A DNA stretch of 64,000 nt from Silanimonas sp. (GTDB taxonomy: Bacteria; Pseudomonadota; Gammaproteobacteria; Xanthomonadales; Xanthomonadaceae): NCBI RefSeq assembly GCF_027530345.1, contig NZ_JAPZQK010000006.1, positions 1-64,000 of the forward strand, read 5' to 3'. The first letter of the stretch is position 1. Every line of letters starts with the position of its first letter. Positions 27,652 to 37,600 of this stretch are shown in pieces. The translations under genes were made by a program, and so were the position numbers. Under the pieces are notes generated by a model. It was not told the DNA's origin, ran no database searches, and worked only from the letters and a program-made list of their open reading frames with translations.

Positions 27652-28449
27652 TCACGGGTCCGGCACGAAACCGCCCGGAAAGGCCCGCGGCTTGCGGGCC
27701 AGCCACGGCTGCCGCTCGAATCGGATGACGCCGCGTGCCACCAGCGCCTCGTGGCGGTCGTAGCGAAGGGCGATGAGTTCATCGGCCCGGGCGCTCGCTC
27801 GTTCGAATCGCGTCCGCGCGCTGGGTGACCAGCGCCGCTCGCCGTGCGCCGTGCCGAGTGGGGAGATCGGTGAAGGCGCGCCGGCAGCGGCATCGGCCAG
27901 CGCTTCGGCGGCGGGAGCCGCTTGGGCGCGTTGGCGTTCGGCGATCGGCGGGGCGGGCATCGGCCACGGTTCCTCGGCCCTCGCCTCGCGGAACACCGCC
28001 GCACCGATCACGCCGAGGTCGAAGGGCCGCCCGGTGCGCGCCGCGTAGCTGTCGCCGGCGTGGCTGAATCGGAAGGCCGCGACCTCCTGCATCGACTTCC
28101 GCCAGCCGTCGATCTCGGCGCTCGCATAGGGCGCGAGCACGTAGCCGGACTGCGCCGGATCGGCCGACTCGCCCGTCACCACGTTGACGCCATCGACGCT
28201 CAGCACGACGAGCACGCGCGTGCTGCCGAGATTGGTGAGCCGCAGGGTGTAGGGCTGGCCGTCCTCGCCGGCCACCCAGGCTTCCCGGCGATGCCGGTGC
28301 TGCGGCAGGACGCCGCCGGTGTCGCGATCGATGACCTCAATCCGCACCAGTCGCGCTGCCTCGGGCGTCGTGGGGCGCGGATGGGCGCAGGCGGTCTGGG
28401 TGGCCATCAGCAGCGCGACGGCGGCGAGGGTGCGGGGCAGGGTGGGCAT
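27652..28449 (-). CDS. Conserved secreted protein of unknown function
   Basis: 265 residues from ATG 28449. A signal peptide ends near TACAHP. The N-terminal half looks like a beta-sandwich (VRIEVIDRDTGGVLPQHRHR, YTLRLTNLGSTRVLVVLSVDGVNVVTG, YVLAPYASAEIDGWRKS). The middle third is flexible and the tail has charged helices. Conserved in xanthomonads as far as I recall, but no function is assigned. Converges with the small lipoprotein, 7 bases away. Confidence 0.6.
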   Translation of the reverse strand: MPTLPRTLAAVALLMATQTACAHPRPTTPEAARLVRIEVIDRDTGGVLPQHRHRREAWVAGEDGQPYTLRLTNLGSTRVLVVLSVDGVNVVTGESADPAQSGYVLAPYASAEIDGWRKSMQEVAAFRFSHAGDSYAARTGRPFDLGVIGAAVFREARAEEPWPMPAPPIAERQRAQAAPAAEALADAAAGAPSPISPLGTAHGERRWSPSARTRFERASARADELIALRYDRHEALVARGVIRFERQPWLARKPRAFPGGFVPDP

Positions 28450-28560
28450 CGCGGTTCTCCGTGGGGTTCGGAGCCTTGGAACGCGCTGAGGCATCGAACG
28501 GGGTTGGCGATCGGGGCATCGCCGCACGGGCCCGGCCCGGCCGCAGGCTAAAATCGCGGC

Positions 28561-29889
28561 ATGACCGCTCCCGTCCGCATCCTCACCGGCATCACCACGT
28601 CCGGCACCCCGCACCTCGGCAACTACGCCGGCGCCATCCGCCCGGCGGTGGCCGCCAGCCGCCAGCCCGGAACCGAGAGCTTCTACTTCCTCGCCGACTA
28701 CCACGCCCTGATCAAGGTGCAGGACCCGGCGCGCGTGCAGCGCTCGACGCTGGAGATCGCCGCGACTTGGCTGGCCTGCGGGCTCGATCCGGACAAGGTC
28801 TGGTTCTACCGGCAGTCGGACATCCCGGAGATCCCGGAGCTCACCTGGTTCCTGACCTGCGTGGCCGGCAAGGGCCTGCTGAACCGCGCGCACGCCTACA
28901 AGGCGGCGGTGGACGCGAACACCGCTCAGGGCGAGGACGCCGACGCCGGCGTGACGGCGGGGCTGTACATGTACCCGGTGCTGATGGCCGCCGACATCCT
29001 CGCCTTCAAGGCGCACAAGGTGCCGGTGGGCCGCGACCAGATCCAGCACATCGAGATGGCGCGCGATTTCGCGGCGCGCTTCAACCACACCTTCGGCGAG
29101 CACCTCGTGCTGCCCGAAGCGGTGATCGAGGAACAGGTGGCCACGCTGCCCGGCCTCGACGGCCGGAAGATGAGCAAGAGCTACGACAACACCATCCCGC
29201 TGTTCGCGCCGCCGGCGCAGCTGAAGAAGCTGATCGCGTCCATCGTCACCGACTCGCGTGCGCCGGGCGAAGCGAAGGACCCGGACAACAGCCATCTGTT
29301 CACGCTGTACCGCGCCTTCGCCACCGAGGCGCAGGCGGCGGAGATGCACGCCGCCCTGCGCGGCGGCTTGGCGTGGGGCGAGGCCAAGCAGGCATTGTTC
29401 GAACTGCTGGACGGCCACTTCGCACCGATGCGCGAGCGCTACGAGGCGCTGATGGCGAAGCCTGCGGAGATCGAAGCCACGCTGCAGGCCGGAGCGGCGA
29501 AGGCCCGCGCCACCGCCACGCCGCTGCTGCGCGAGCTGCGCGCGGCGGTCGGCCTGCGGCCGCTGACGGCGGCCATGGCCGAGATGCCCAAGGCCAAGGT
29601 GGCGAAGGCTGCGCAGCCGAGCTTCAAGCAGTACCGCGAGAGCGACGGCCGCCTTTACTTCAAGCTCGTCCACGCGGATGGCCGCGTGCTGGTGCAGAGC
29701 GAGGGCCATGCCTCGCCGAAGGACGCCGGACAGCTGATCGCGCGGCTGAAGGCCGAGGGCGCGGCCCTGGTGCACGAGGCGGAGAAGGGCCTGCATCTCG
29801 CGGGCGCCGTCGTCGGGCGCTTGGAGGACGGCATCGAACTGGCCGAGGTGATCGATTCGCTGGCGGCCTTCGCCGAGGACGCGGCCTGA
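28561..29889 (+). CDS. trpS: Tryptophanyl-tRNA synthetase with C-terminal extension
   Basis: 442 residues, against about 330 for E. coli TrpRS. The HIGH-like motif is TPHLGNY (residue about 18) and KMSKS is in GRKMSKSYDN near residue 203. After the catalytic and anticodon parts, residues about 354-400 contain SFKQYRESDGRLYFKLVHADG, a DUF1508-like module, plus a helix. Xanthomonads carry such an extended TrpRS. The gene has its own start with a divergent neighbour upstream. Confidence 0.93.
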   Translation: MTAPVRILTGITTSGTPHLGNYAGAIRPAVAASRQPGTESFYFLADYHALIKVQDPARVQRSTLEIAATWLACGLDPDKVWFYRQSDIPEIPELTWFLTCVAGKGLLNRAHAYKAAVDANTAQGEDADAGVTAGLYMYPVLMAADILAFKAHKVPVGRDQIQHIEMARDFAARFNHTFGEHLVLPEAVIEEQVATLPGLDGRKMSKSYDNTIPLFAPPAQLKKLIASIVTDSRAPGEAKDPDNSHLFTLYRAFATEAQAAEMHAALRGGLAWGEAKQALFELLDGHFAPMRERYEALMAKPAEIEATLQAGAAKARATATPLLRELRAAVGLRPLTAAMAEMPKAKVAKAAQPSFKQYRESDGRLYFKLVHADGRVLVQSEGHASPKDAGQLIARLKAEGAALVHEAEKGLHLAGAVVGRLEDGIELAEVIDSLAAFAEDAA

Positions 29890-29914
29890 ACATCGCGTTC
29901 TCCACACTGCGCGC

Positions 29915-30217
29915 ATGAACCTCCTCGCTGTCCTCCTTCTCGCGCCGTGGTTCGCCGTACTCGGCTGGATCTACTGGCGCACCGCACCCACCCGCTTCGC
30001 CACGGCTCGCGGTTTCGACATCGCGGCGCTGGCCGGCGCCGTCGCGCTGTCCGTCGCGGGCATGGGTCTCGGCCTGCAGGTCGAGCCCGCCGGGCACCAT
30101 CCGATCATCCGCGAGATCGTCGCGTCGCTGATCGCCTACAAGGGCTTCCTGCTCGTTCTCGTGGCGGCGTGGTTCTGGCGGCGTCGCGCTTCGGCGGCGG
30201 TTTCATCGGGCTCCTGA
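29915..30217 (+). CDS. Small inner-membrane protein after trpS
   Basis: 100 residues with three hydrophobic segments (about 3-20, 37-57, 75-88). No known family was recognised. The ATG lies 26 bases after trpS, so it may be co-transcribed. The tail WRRRASAAVSSGS is basic. Confidence 0.5.
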   Translation: MNLLAVLLLAPWFAVLGWIYWRTAPTRFATARGFDIAALAGAVALSVAGMGLGLQVEPAGHHPIIREIVASLIAYKGFLLVLVAAWFWRRRASAAVSSGS

Positions 30218-30316
30218 GGCCGATTTGACCGGCGTCATGCCGCCAAGCACCTGACGGGCACAGAGTGTGCCGGTGTCCCGTCCCGGGACTCGCCCACCAG
30301 CCCAGGAGGCTGTGCC

Positions 30317-30505
30317 ATGAAAGCGAATGTTGGCGGTATCGATCGGATCCTGCGCGCGACGGCAGGCGTGGGGTTGTTGGCGTGGGCCACTTTCGGCGGG
30401 CCGGTGTGGGCGTGGGTCGGCGTGATTCCACTGGCGACCTCCGCCATCGGCTTCTGTCCGCTCTACCCGCTGCTCGGGCTCAACACGTGCCCTGTGAAGG
30501 GCTGA
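30317..30505 (+). CDS. DUF2892-like small membrane protein
   Basis: 62 residues. NVGGIDRILRATAGVGLLAWATFGG at the N-terminus, then IGFCPLYPLLGLNTCPVKG at the C-terminus with two cysteines, is the DUF2892/YgaP-TM pattern. These proteins often accompany rhodanese or redox genes; no such neighbour is here. Confidence 0.75.
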   Translation: MKANVGGIDRILRATAGVGLLAWATFGGPVWAWVGVIPLATSAIGFCPLYPLLGLNTCPVKG

Positions 30506-30607
30506 GCCGCTTCAGCATCGTCAAGGTTCGCTGAACAACGCGCGCGGCGCGGGAACCTCCCGCCCGCCGCGGCACTCTGTCGTTGCCCAACCGCGGAGGA
30601 ACGAACG

Positions 30608-30961
30608 ATGCACATCGCCCTGCTCAGCCATCGCGACATCCACGGCACCGACACGCTCGACGCCTTGCAGCGCCGCGCGGAGCGGCATCTCAGCCGCATC
30701 GCCCACCTGATCTCGGACCTCGTCGTTTCGCTCGCCGACCTCAATGGCCCGAAGGGCGGCATCGACCGCCAGTGCCAGGTGCAGGCCAAGCTTCACGATG
30801 GCCGGCTCGTCGTGGTGAAGGCGCGCAGCGAGGGCTTCGGCCCCGCCATCGACGGCGCGCTGCACAAGTTGCTGAAGCGCTTGATCAAGCAGCGCAAGCG
30901 CACTGTCGAGCAGCGCCGTTCGGCGGTGCCGTTCGGGCGACTGGCGGCGGCGGTCGGGTAA
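30608..30961 (+). CDS. HPF/RaiA-like ribosome-associated protein
   Basis: 117 residues. Residues 1-100 look like the S30EA/HPF fold: HIALLSHRDIHGTDTLDALQRRAERHLSRI, SLADLNGPKGGIDRQCQVQAKL, and a basic C-terminal helix KLLKRLIKQRKRT. Members bind the 30S subunit and drive hibernation. The neighbours give no clue to its control. Confidence 0.65.
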   Translation: MHIALLSHRDIHGTDTLDALQRRAERHLSRIAHLISDLVVSLADLNGPKGGIDRQCQVQAKLHDGRLVVVKARSEGFGPAIDGALHKLLKRLIKQRKRTVEQRRSAVPFGRLAAAVG

Positions 30962-30982
30962 ACGCTTACTGCGGCGGGCGCC

Positions 30983-32470
30983 TCACCGCGCCCTCTGCAG
31001 GTCGTCGATCATCGCCTTGAGGAAACGCGCCGCCTCGCCGCCGGTGGCGGCGCGGTGGTCGAAGGTGAGCGAGAGCGGCATCAGTCGATGCGTCTCGATG
31101 CCGCCGAGCACCGGCACCACGCCGTGGTAGAGCCGGCCCGCCGCGACGATGCACACGCAGGGGGGTACGACGACGGGCGTGGCGTACTTGCCGGCGAACT
31201 TGCCGAAGTTACTCAGCATGATCGTGTAGCCGGAAAGCTCTTCGGCCGGCAGCGAGCGGTCCTTGAGGCCATCGCGCAGGCGCGAGATGCCGGCGCGCAT
31301 CGCGCTGGCGTCCATCCGGTCGGCGCCGCGCAGGTTGGCCACGAACAGGCCGTCGGCGTGGTCGATGGCGATGCCGACATCGACGCGCGCATGCCGGCGC
31401 AGCGTGCCTTCCTTCGCGTTGAGCCAGGCGTTCATCGCCGGCTCGGCCGCACTGGCGACGACCAGCGAGCGGATCAGGCGGACGGTGATGTCCTCGCCCG
31501 GCGACCACGCGTGCAGATCGGCGTCGTCCATCAGCGTGGTGGGCACGACTTCCGCATGCGCGGCGGCCATGCTGCGCACCATGTTGCGGCGCACGCCGCG
31601 GATCGGCGCATCGGTATCGAAACCGGCGTCGACCGAGCGCTCGGGGCGAGGAGGCATGGCTGCAACCGGTGGCTGGACATCGGCCACGGGTGCCGCGATC
31701 GAGGGTGCCGGCGCGCGCAGCGCCGATGGGGTGGGCGATTCGCCGAGGCGGGCTTCGCCGCGTTCGGCGGCGCGCTTCACGTCGGCGAGGGTTACCACGC
31801 CTTCGGCGCCGGTCGGCGTGATGCGCGCGAGATCGACGCCGAGCTTCTTCGCCAGCGCGCGAACCGCGGGCACGGCCTTGATGCCACCAACCGCGACCGC
31901 TGCTTCGCGGCGGACTTCGCTCGACACCTGCATAGCACCGACGACGGTGCCGGCGTCTTCGCGCTGGGCCTGCACGACCGCGGGTGTCGGCGCGGGTGCG
32001 GCCAGCGCCGGTGTCGCGTTCTTGAAGCCGCCACCGAAGGCGGGCGTCACGCCTTCCGGCAGGTCGTTCGACAGGTCCGAGGCGGAGAGCGAAGGCATCG
32101 GCGGCATGACGGTCACCGACGTCGCCACCGCGGCGGTTGCCGTTGCCGGAGCGGTCGGCGCTGGCGCGTGGCCCGCGCCATGCGCGTGCCCGGTGTCGTG
32201 GCCTGCGGCGCGCTGCGGCAGGTTCGGATCGAGTTCGAATTCGGCCAGCCACGCGCCGGTGGTGATGACATCGCCGGCCTTGCCGGCCACGCGCAGCAGG
32301 GTGCCGGAGCAGGGCGCCGGCACGTCGACGACGGCCTTCGCCGTCTCCATCGACACCAGCGGATCATCGAGGCGGACGACTTGGCCGACAGCGACATGCC
32401 ACTCGACGATCTCGGCGTCGGGCAGCCCCTCGCCGAGGTCGGGCAACAGGAACAGCTGCGTGGTGCTCAT
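30983..32470 (-). CDS. Dihydrolipoamide acyltransferase (E2), branched-chain type
   Basis: 495 residues. One lipoyl domain (lipoyl Lys45 in METAKAVVD), a peripheral-subunit-binding domain at about 197-236 (VRALAKKLGVDLARITPTG), and an acyltransferase domain from about 270. The catalytic motif near residue 470 reads FDHRAATGGEA, with Thr where many E2 have Asp (HxxxDG). The His is kept. With E1alpha and E1beta it forms a 2-oxoacid dehydrogenase; no E3 is present in the window. Co-directional, 17 bases after E1beta. Confidence 0.9.
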   Translation of the reverse strand: MSTTQLFLLPDLGEGLPDAEIVEWHVAVGQVVRLDDPLVSMETAKAVVDVPAPCSGTLLRVAGKAGDVITTGAWLAEFELDPNLPQRAAGHDTGHAHGAGHAPAPTAPATATAAVATSVTVMPPMPSLSASDLSNDLPEGVTPAFGGGFKNATPALAAPAPTPAVVQAQREDAGTVVGAMQVSSEVRREAAVAVGGIKAVPAVRALAKKLGVDLARITPTGAEGVVTLADVKRAAERGEARLGESPTPSALRAPAPSIAAPVADVQPPVAAMPPRPERSVDAGFDTDAPIRGVRRNMVRSMAAAHAEVVPTTLMDDADLHAWSPGEDITVRLIRSLVVASAAEPAMNAWLNAKEGTLRRHARVDVGIAIDHADGLFVANLRGADRMDASAMRAGISRLRDGLKDRSLPAEELSGYTIMLSNFGKFAGKYATPVVVPPCVCIVAAGRLYHGVVPVLGGIETHRLMPLSLTFDHRAATGGEAARFLKAMIDDLQRAR

Positions 32471-32487
32471 GCGTTGGGCGTCCTGGG

Positions 32488-33486
32488 TCAGGAGACGGCG
32501 AGCGTGCGCTTCGCGGCGGCCACGATCTTCTCGACCGAGGGCAGGTACTTCATCTCGAGGCGGAACAGCGGGATCGGCACGTCGTAGCCGGTGACGCGCT
32601 CGACCGGCGCGACGAGGTCGTACATCGCGTGCTCGGCGAGCCGCGCGGCGATCTCCGCGCCGAAGCCGGCGGTGCGGCAGGCCTCGTGGACGATCACGCA
32701 GCGACCGGTCTTCCGCACCGATTCGTGGATGGTGTCGAAATCGAGCGGCTTGAGCGTGGCGACGTCGATGACCTCGGCGCTGATGCCGTCCGCGGCGAGT
32801 TTCTCCGCGGCTTCGAGGCATTCCTTCACCTGCGCGCCCCAGGTGACGAGGGTCACGTCGGTGCCGTCGCGCAGCACGAAGCAGACGTCGAGCGGTAGGG
32901 CCTCGCCGTCGTCGGGCACCTCCTCCTTGTACTGGCGGTAGATGCGCTTCGGCTCCATGTAGACCACCGGGTCCGGGTCGCGGATGGCGGCGAGCAGCAG
33001 CCCGTAGGCGCGCTGCGGTGAGGAGGGCATCACCACGCGCAGGCCGGGCACATTGGTGAACATCGCCTCGTTCGCTTCCGAGTGATGCTCGGGCGCGCGG
33101 ATGCCGCCGCCCCAGGGCACGCGCAGCACCATCGGGCAGGTGAGGCGGCCACGCGTGCGGTTGCGGAAGCGCGCCGCGTGGCAGATCAGGTGGTCGAGCA
33201 TCGGGTAGACGAAGCCGTCGAACTGCACTTCGGCCACCGGCTTCATGCCCTGCGTGGCGAGGCCGACGGTGAGGCCGGCGATCGTCGTTTCGTCGAGCGG
33301 CGTGTCGAGCACGCGATCCATGCCGAAGCGCATCTGCAGGCCGGCGGTGGCGCGGAACACCCCGCCGTTCACGCCGACGTCCTCGCCAAGAACGAGGACG
33401 CTCGGGTCGTTCGTCATCTCGTAGGCCAGCGCCTGCGTGATCGCTTCGATCAGGGTGATCGTGGGCGTGGTCGTTTCGGCGCTCAT
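32488..33486 (-). CDS. 2-oxoacid dehydrogenase E1 beta
   Basis: 332 residues. Transketolase pyrimidine domain and C-terminal half: ITLIEAITQALAYEM, GEDVGVNGGVFRAT, MRVPWGGGIRAPEHHSE-type substrate loop, VMPSSPQRAYGLLLAAIRDPDPVVYMEPKRIYR, EVIDVATLKPLD. It resembles the branched-chain enzyme over the pyruvate one. Its ATG overlaps the E1alpha stop (ATGA). Confidence 0.9.
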   Translation of the reverse strand: MSAETTTPTITLIEAITQALAYEMTNDPSVLVLGEDVGVNGGVFRATAGLQMRFGMDRVLDTPLDETTIAGLTVGLATQGMKPVAEVQFDGFVYPMLDHLICHAARFRNRTRGRLTCPMVLRVPWGGGIRAPEHHSEANEAMFTNVPGLRVVMPSSPQRAYGLLLAAIRDPDPVVYMEPKRIYRQYKEEVPDDGEALPLDVCFVLRDGTDVTLVTWGAQVKECLEAAEKLAADGISAEVIDVATLKPLDFDTIHESVRKTGRCVIVHEACRTAGFGAEIAARLAEHAMYDLVAPVERVTGYDVPIPLFRLEMKYLPSVEKIVAAAKRTLAVS

Positions 33487-34559
33487 CGGCGGCTCTCCCA
33501 GTCGATGGCGTCCTCGCGCTGGGCGGCGAGGTCGAGCGGCAGCGTCTCGTAGAGGTGGTCGAACATGTCGGTGACGGGCGGCGGCGGCACGGCGAGGTAG
33601 GCGTTCACCTCCTCGTCGACGCGGGCGTTGCACACCTCGCGCCACGCCAGCTCTTCGGCCTCGCTCCACACCCCGAGTGACGTGAGATAGGTGCGCAGGC
33701 GCACCAGCGGTTCGCGGGTCCAGGCCGCTTTCACTTCCTCGTCGGGGCGGTAGCGGCGGGCGTCGTCGGCGGTGGTGTGGTCGGCGAGGCGATAGGTGAC
33801 CAGCTCGATCACGCTGCCGCCGTGGCCCGTCCGCGCGCGCTTCAGCGCGTGGTCCATCGCGGCGCGCACGGCGATCAGGTCGTTGCCGTCGACCTGCACG
33901 CAGTCGAGGCCGCCGGCCAATCCCTTCTGCGCCAGCGTGCGTGCGCCCGTCTGCGCCTTTCGCGGCACCGAGATCGCCCACTGGTTGTTGATGATGCACA
34001 GCACGAAGGGCAGGCCATAGGCGCCGGCCGAATTGATGGCGGCGTAGGTGTCGGTCTTGGAGCTGCCGCCATCGCCGACGCAGGCCACGGCCACGCGGGG
34101 CTCGTCGCGCAGCTTGAAGGCGAGCGCCGCACCGGCCGCATGCAGGCACTGGGTGCCGATCGGAACGCACCACGGGTAGTCGTGCGCGGGGCCGGAGAAG
34201 TGGTTGCCGCGCTCGTCGCCGCCCCAGTACATCAGCACTTCGCGCGGCTTCACCCCGCGGACGAACTGCGCGCCGTACTCGCGGTAGCTGGGCGCCAGCA
34301 CGTCGTCGAGCTGCATCGCGCTGCCGATGCCGATGTGCGTGGCCTCGTGGCCGAGGCAGCTGGCGTAGGTGCCCAGCTTTCCGGTGCGCTGCAGCGCGAC
34401 CGCCTTGGTGTCGAAGGCGCGCACCAGCAGCATCTGCTTGAACAGCGCGACCAGCGCCTTCGGGTCCTTCGCGAACTCGGGCAAGTCCTCGCGCAGGAGG
34501 CGCCCGTCTTCGCCGAGGAACTGGACGTAGTCGATCTCGAACGTCGCTGCCGTGCGCAC
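33483..34559 (-). CDS. 2-oxoacid dehydrogenase E1 alpha, TPP-binding
   Basis: 358 residues from a GTG at 34559 with GAGG seven bases upstream; an ATG further upstream has no family similarity. The TPP motif is GDGGSSKTDTYAAINSAGAY through NNQWAISVPR; RKTGKLGTYASCLGHEATHIG-type and YREYGAQFVRG regions match E1alpha. With E1beta and E2 it makes the decarboxylating part of a branched-chain-type complex (2-oxoisovalerate and relatives). Confidence 0.9.
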   Translation of the reverse strand: MRTAATFEIDYVQFLGEDGRLLREDLPEFAKDPKALVALFKQMLLVRAFDTKAVALQRTGKLGTYASCLGHEATHIGIGSAMQLDDVLAPSYREYGAQFVRGVKPREVLMYWGGDERGNHFSGPAHDYPWCVPIGTQCLHAAGAALAFKLRDEPRVAVACVGDGGSSKTDTYAAINSAGAYGLPFVLCIINNQWAISVPRKAQTGARTLAQKGLAGGLDCVQVDGNDLIAVRAAMDHALKRARTGHGGSVIELVTYRLADHTTADDARRYRPDEEVKAAWTREPLVRLRTYLTSLGVWSEAEELAWREVCNARVDEEVNAYLAVPPPPVTDMFDHLYETLPLDLAAQREDAIDWESRR

Positions 34560-34646
34560 GCACCCACCTCGCCGTGAAGACCCGCGGGCTTCATAGCAGG
34601 GTGAACGCCGGCCGGGCAAGCGGCGTGGGCCGATCGCGCATGAAGA

Positions 34647-34669
34647 AAGGGCCGGCAATGCCGGCCCTT
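34647..34669 (-). terminator. Hairpin after the giant nuclease gene
   Basis: AAGGGCCGGC and GCCGGCCCTT form a 10-base stem with an AAT loop (ATT read on the minus strand). On the minus strand it is followed by TCTTC, a weak T tract. It lies between the nuclease stop (34697) and E1alpha. Confidence 0.65.
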
Positions 34670-34696
34670 CCGATCCCCCGAGGATGTTGCGACGCG

Positions 34697-37600
34697 TCAG
34701 GGCGCGCTGCAGCCCTGCGAGCCACCGAGGCGCTGCACCGGGTCATCGACCCGCCAGCCGCCCTGAATGCCCGCGAGCCAAGCCGCATCGACGCGAACTC
34801 GGGACAGGGTCCCGCCCGTGAACGTGCGGCGCAGCGTGCCGATGCCGGTCCGCGTGGTCGCCGTGGTCTTGGCGCAGCCCGGGCAGAAGCCGTCGAGCTG
34901 GGCAAGGTCCAGAATGGCGTCCGTTCCACCGAAGCCGCTGCGCTCGGCCACGGCGAAGCGGGCCACGCCGGCATCGTCGTAGCCGAACACGGCATGGAAC
35001 TCGTAGTTGGGGAACAGCTGGATCGCATAGCCGCTGCCAGCACGCGCGGGGTTGAACCACAGGCCGCTGGCGTCCACGGGGCTTCCCGCGATCGACGGGC
35101 AGCCGCGGCCGAAGCTCGCGAACGGCTCGCTGGCGGTCTCGCCGTCCAGCGTGTGCGTGAACACGAACGCGTCATTGGCCGTCGGCGCCAACTGCACGCG
35201 GCCCACCTCGGTCAGGGTGTTCGACGTGCCGTTCCATCGGCTGCGGTACAGGCGGGCCTGCCAGACCCCGTTGCCGCCCGGCGCGGCGCCCTGCAGGTAG
35301 TACCACGTCGGCTTTCCGTCCTCGCCATAAGTGAACCAGAGGCCGGCCCAGTCGCCGCCAGCCGGATACACGAACAGGCCATGGCCGCTGCGCGAGGGGT
35401 TGTAGTAGCTGCCCGGGCGAACCACCGGCGCCGTGCCTTCGAGGCGCGGCGTCACGCGTAGGGTCGCCGCTCGCGATCCGGGGTTGCGCACCACCAGGAA
35501 CCAGCGCCCCGCGGCCGGTGTCTCGGCGACGAGGTCGCGCGACGTGCCTGCGCCAAGGTCGAAGGCGAGGGAGGGTTCGATCGCCGCGCCGATCGCCGGC
35601 GATGCCGCACCGGACTCGGCTCCGGGGCCGCGCACCAGGCCGACGGAGAGCTCGGCCTCGGCCTCGACGCGGAGCGTCAGTCGGCTTTGGCCGGCCGGCA
35701 CATCGACGAACACCCGGTCGAGGCGTCCGCCGCCCGCGACGCGCAACGTCGTCCGGACGTCCGGAACCAGGGCGACCGGGGCCGGACGACCGCCGTCGCG
35801 GTCGAGGCGCACCGGCAGCCACTCCGGCGCCGATTCGCGATCCGGTGCGATCGACACGTAGCCGACGCGGCTCTCGCCGTCGAGCAGGGTGGGGTCGCGC
35901 CACGCGAGCCGCATCGGCCACGCGGTGCGACGCGCCATGGTGGCGGGACCGGTAGCCACGAGGCTGCCGTCGGTCACCACCAGCGGCACTTCGAAGCGCT
36001 CGATACGCACGGCCTGTGCCGCGCCGTCCGCCGCATGGGCCAGCACCCAGTAGCGCACCGCGGTCGGCGAGGCCGGCACCTGCAGTTCGCAGCGCTCGAC
36101 CGAGCCACCGACGGCGGCGGTGCACTGGCGTTCCGCACGCGACGGCTGGCCATCCCCATCGGCATCCACGCCGACCAGCAGATCCACGTCGCCGGAGGAC
36201 AGGCTCGAGGCATCGACCAGCACACGCCATGCGGCGCCAGCAGGCAGTTCGCCGGTCAGCACCACACGGCCACCGGCGTCCCACGGCTCGTCCGGCGTCG
36301 CGTCGGCAGAGAGCGGACGCTCGTCCACCCGAGGAGCGACCAGCGGCGACGCGGCGAGCGCGGCGTCGCGGGTGGCCCGGTAGGTGTCGACGGTGATGTC
36401 GCGGAAGCCGCCGTCGCCCTCGATGCGCAGTCGCGTGCGCACATCGACCACCGGACGGACGACGATCTGGACCTCGCCGTCGGCGCAAGCGCTGCCGCCC
36501 GCACCCTCGCACAGTCGGTAGGCCAGGCGGTCGATGCCACTGCGGTCGGCGGCCGGCCGGTAGACGATGCGGTCGTCGGTCGGATCGAGCGTCGTGCCGC
36601 CGGTGTCCAGGCTGGCGGTGCCGAAGGCGGGCAGGCGGGTGATCTCGAAACGCCCGGCGGCGCGGCGCAGCGGATCGATGCGGTCGTTGGCGAGCACGTC
36701 GAGGCGCGTATCGCCGGCGTTTTCAGGGATCACGAAGCGGTCGTCACGGACCCGCAGCATCACCGGCGGCGGCAGCACCTGCAGGCGAACGGTGGCCGTC
36801 GCGCAGGCATTGCTGGGATCGCAGGCACGATAGGTGAACGCGTCGTCGCCGACGAACCCCGGCGTCGGCACGTAGCGCAAGGCGCCGTTGGCGGAAAGCG
36901 TGGCGGTGCCACTGGACGGCGGCGCGAGGAGCGCGGCCGACAAGGCCTCGCCGTCGGCATCGGTGTCGTTGCCAAGCAGGCCCGGCGCGGCGGCATCGAG
37001 CACGCCGCCCATCGGCAGGCTGTACCCGTCGTCGCGCGCGACCGGCGTGGCGTTGCCCGTGCTGGTCACGGTGGTGGCCGCGGTGTCGGCGTCGTTGACG
37101 GTCTCCGGGTCGCGATTCACGCCGGACACCGACGCGGTGAGGGTAACAGCGCCGACCGCGGCCGAGCCGCTGGTCGGGGCGCCCAGCGTGAGACGTGCCG
37201 TCGCGTTGGCGGCCAGCGTGCTGGCCGCGCAGACGATCTCGGTCGTCGATGCGCCGACGGTCGCCGCACCGCAGGTCCATCCGGCGGGGCCAGTGGCGGT
37301 CGCGCCGGGGAGCGCGCGATCGAGCACGAGGCGCACGCGAACGCCGTCGCTGGCAGAGGCCGACACGTTGGCGACGTCGACGGTGAAGCCAAGGGCAGTG
37401 CCGGCGGCCACGCTGGCCGCGGTGGGCGCGGCGTCCACGCCGAGGTCGATGGCGCGGAAGCCCGGCACGCGCAGGTACAGCACCACGGGGTCGTGGTCCG
37501 AGGTGCGCAGCGGGCCGGTGCCGAAGCGCGTCTCGGCGAAGTCGGCGTTGATGCGTGCGTGTTCGGTGCGCACGTCGCGCAGACGGTCGAGCACCGCCTG

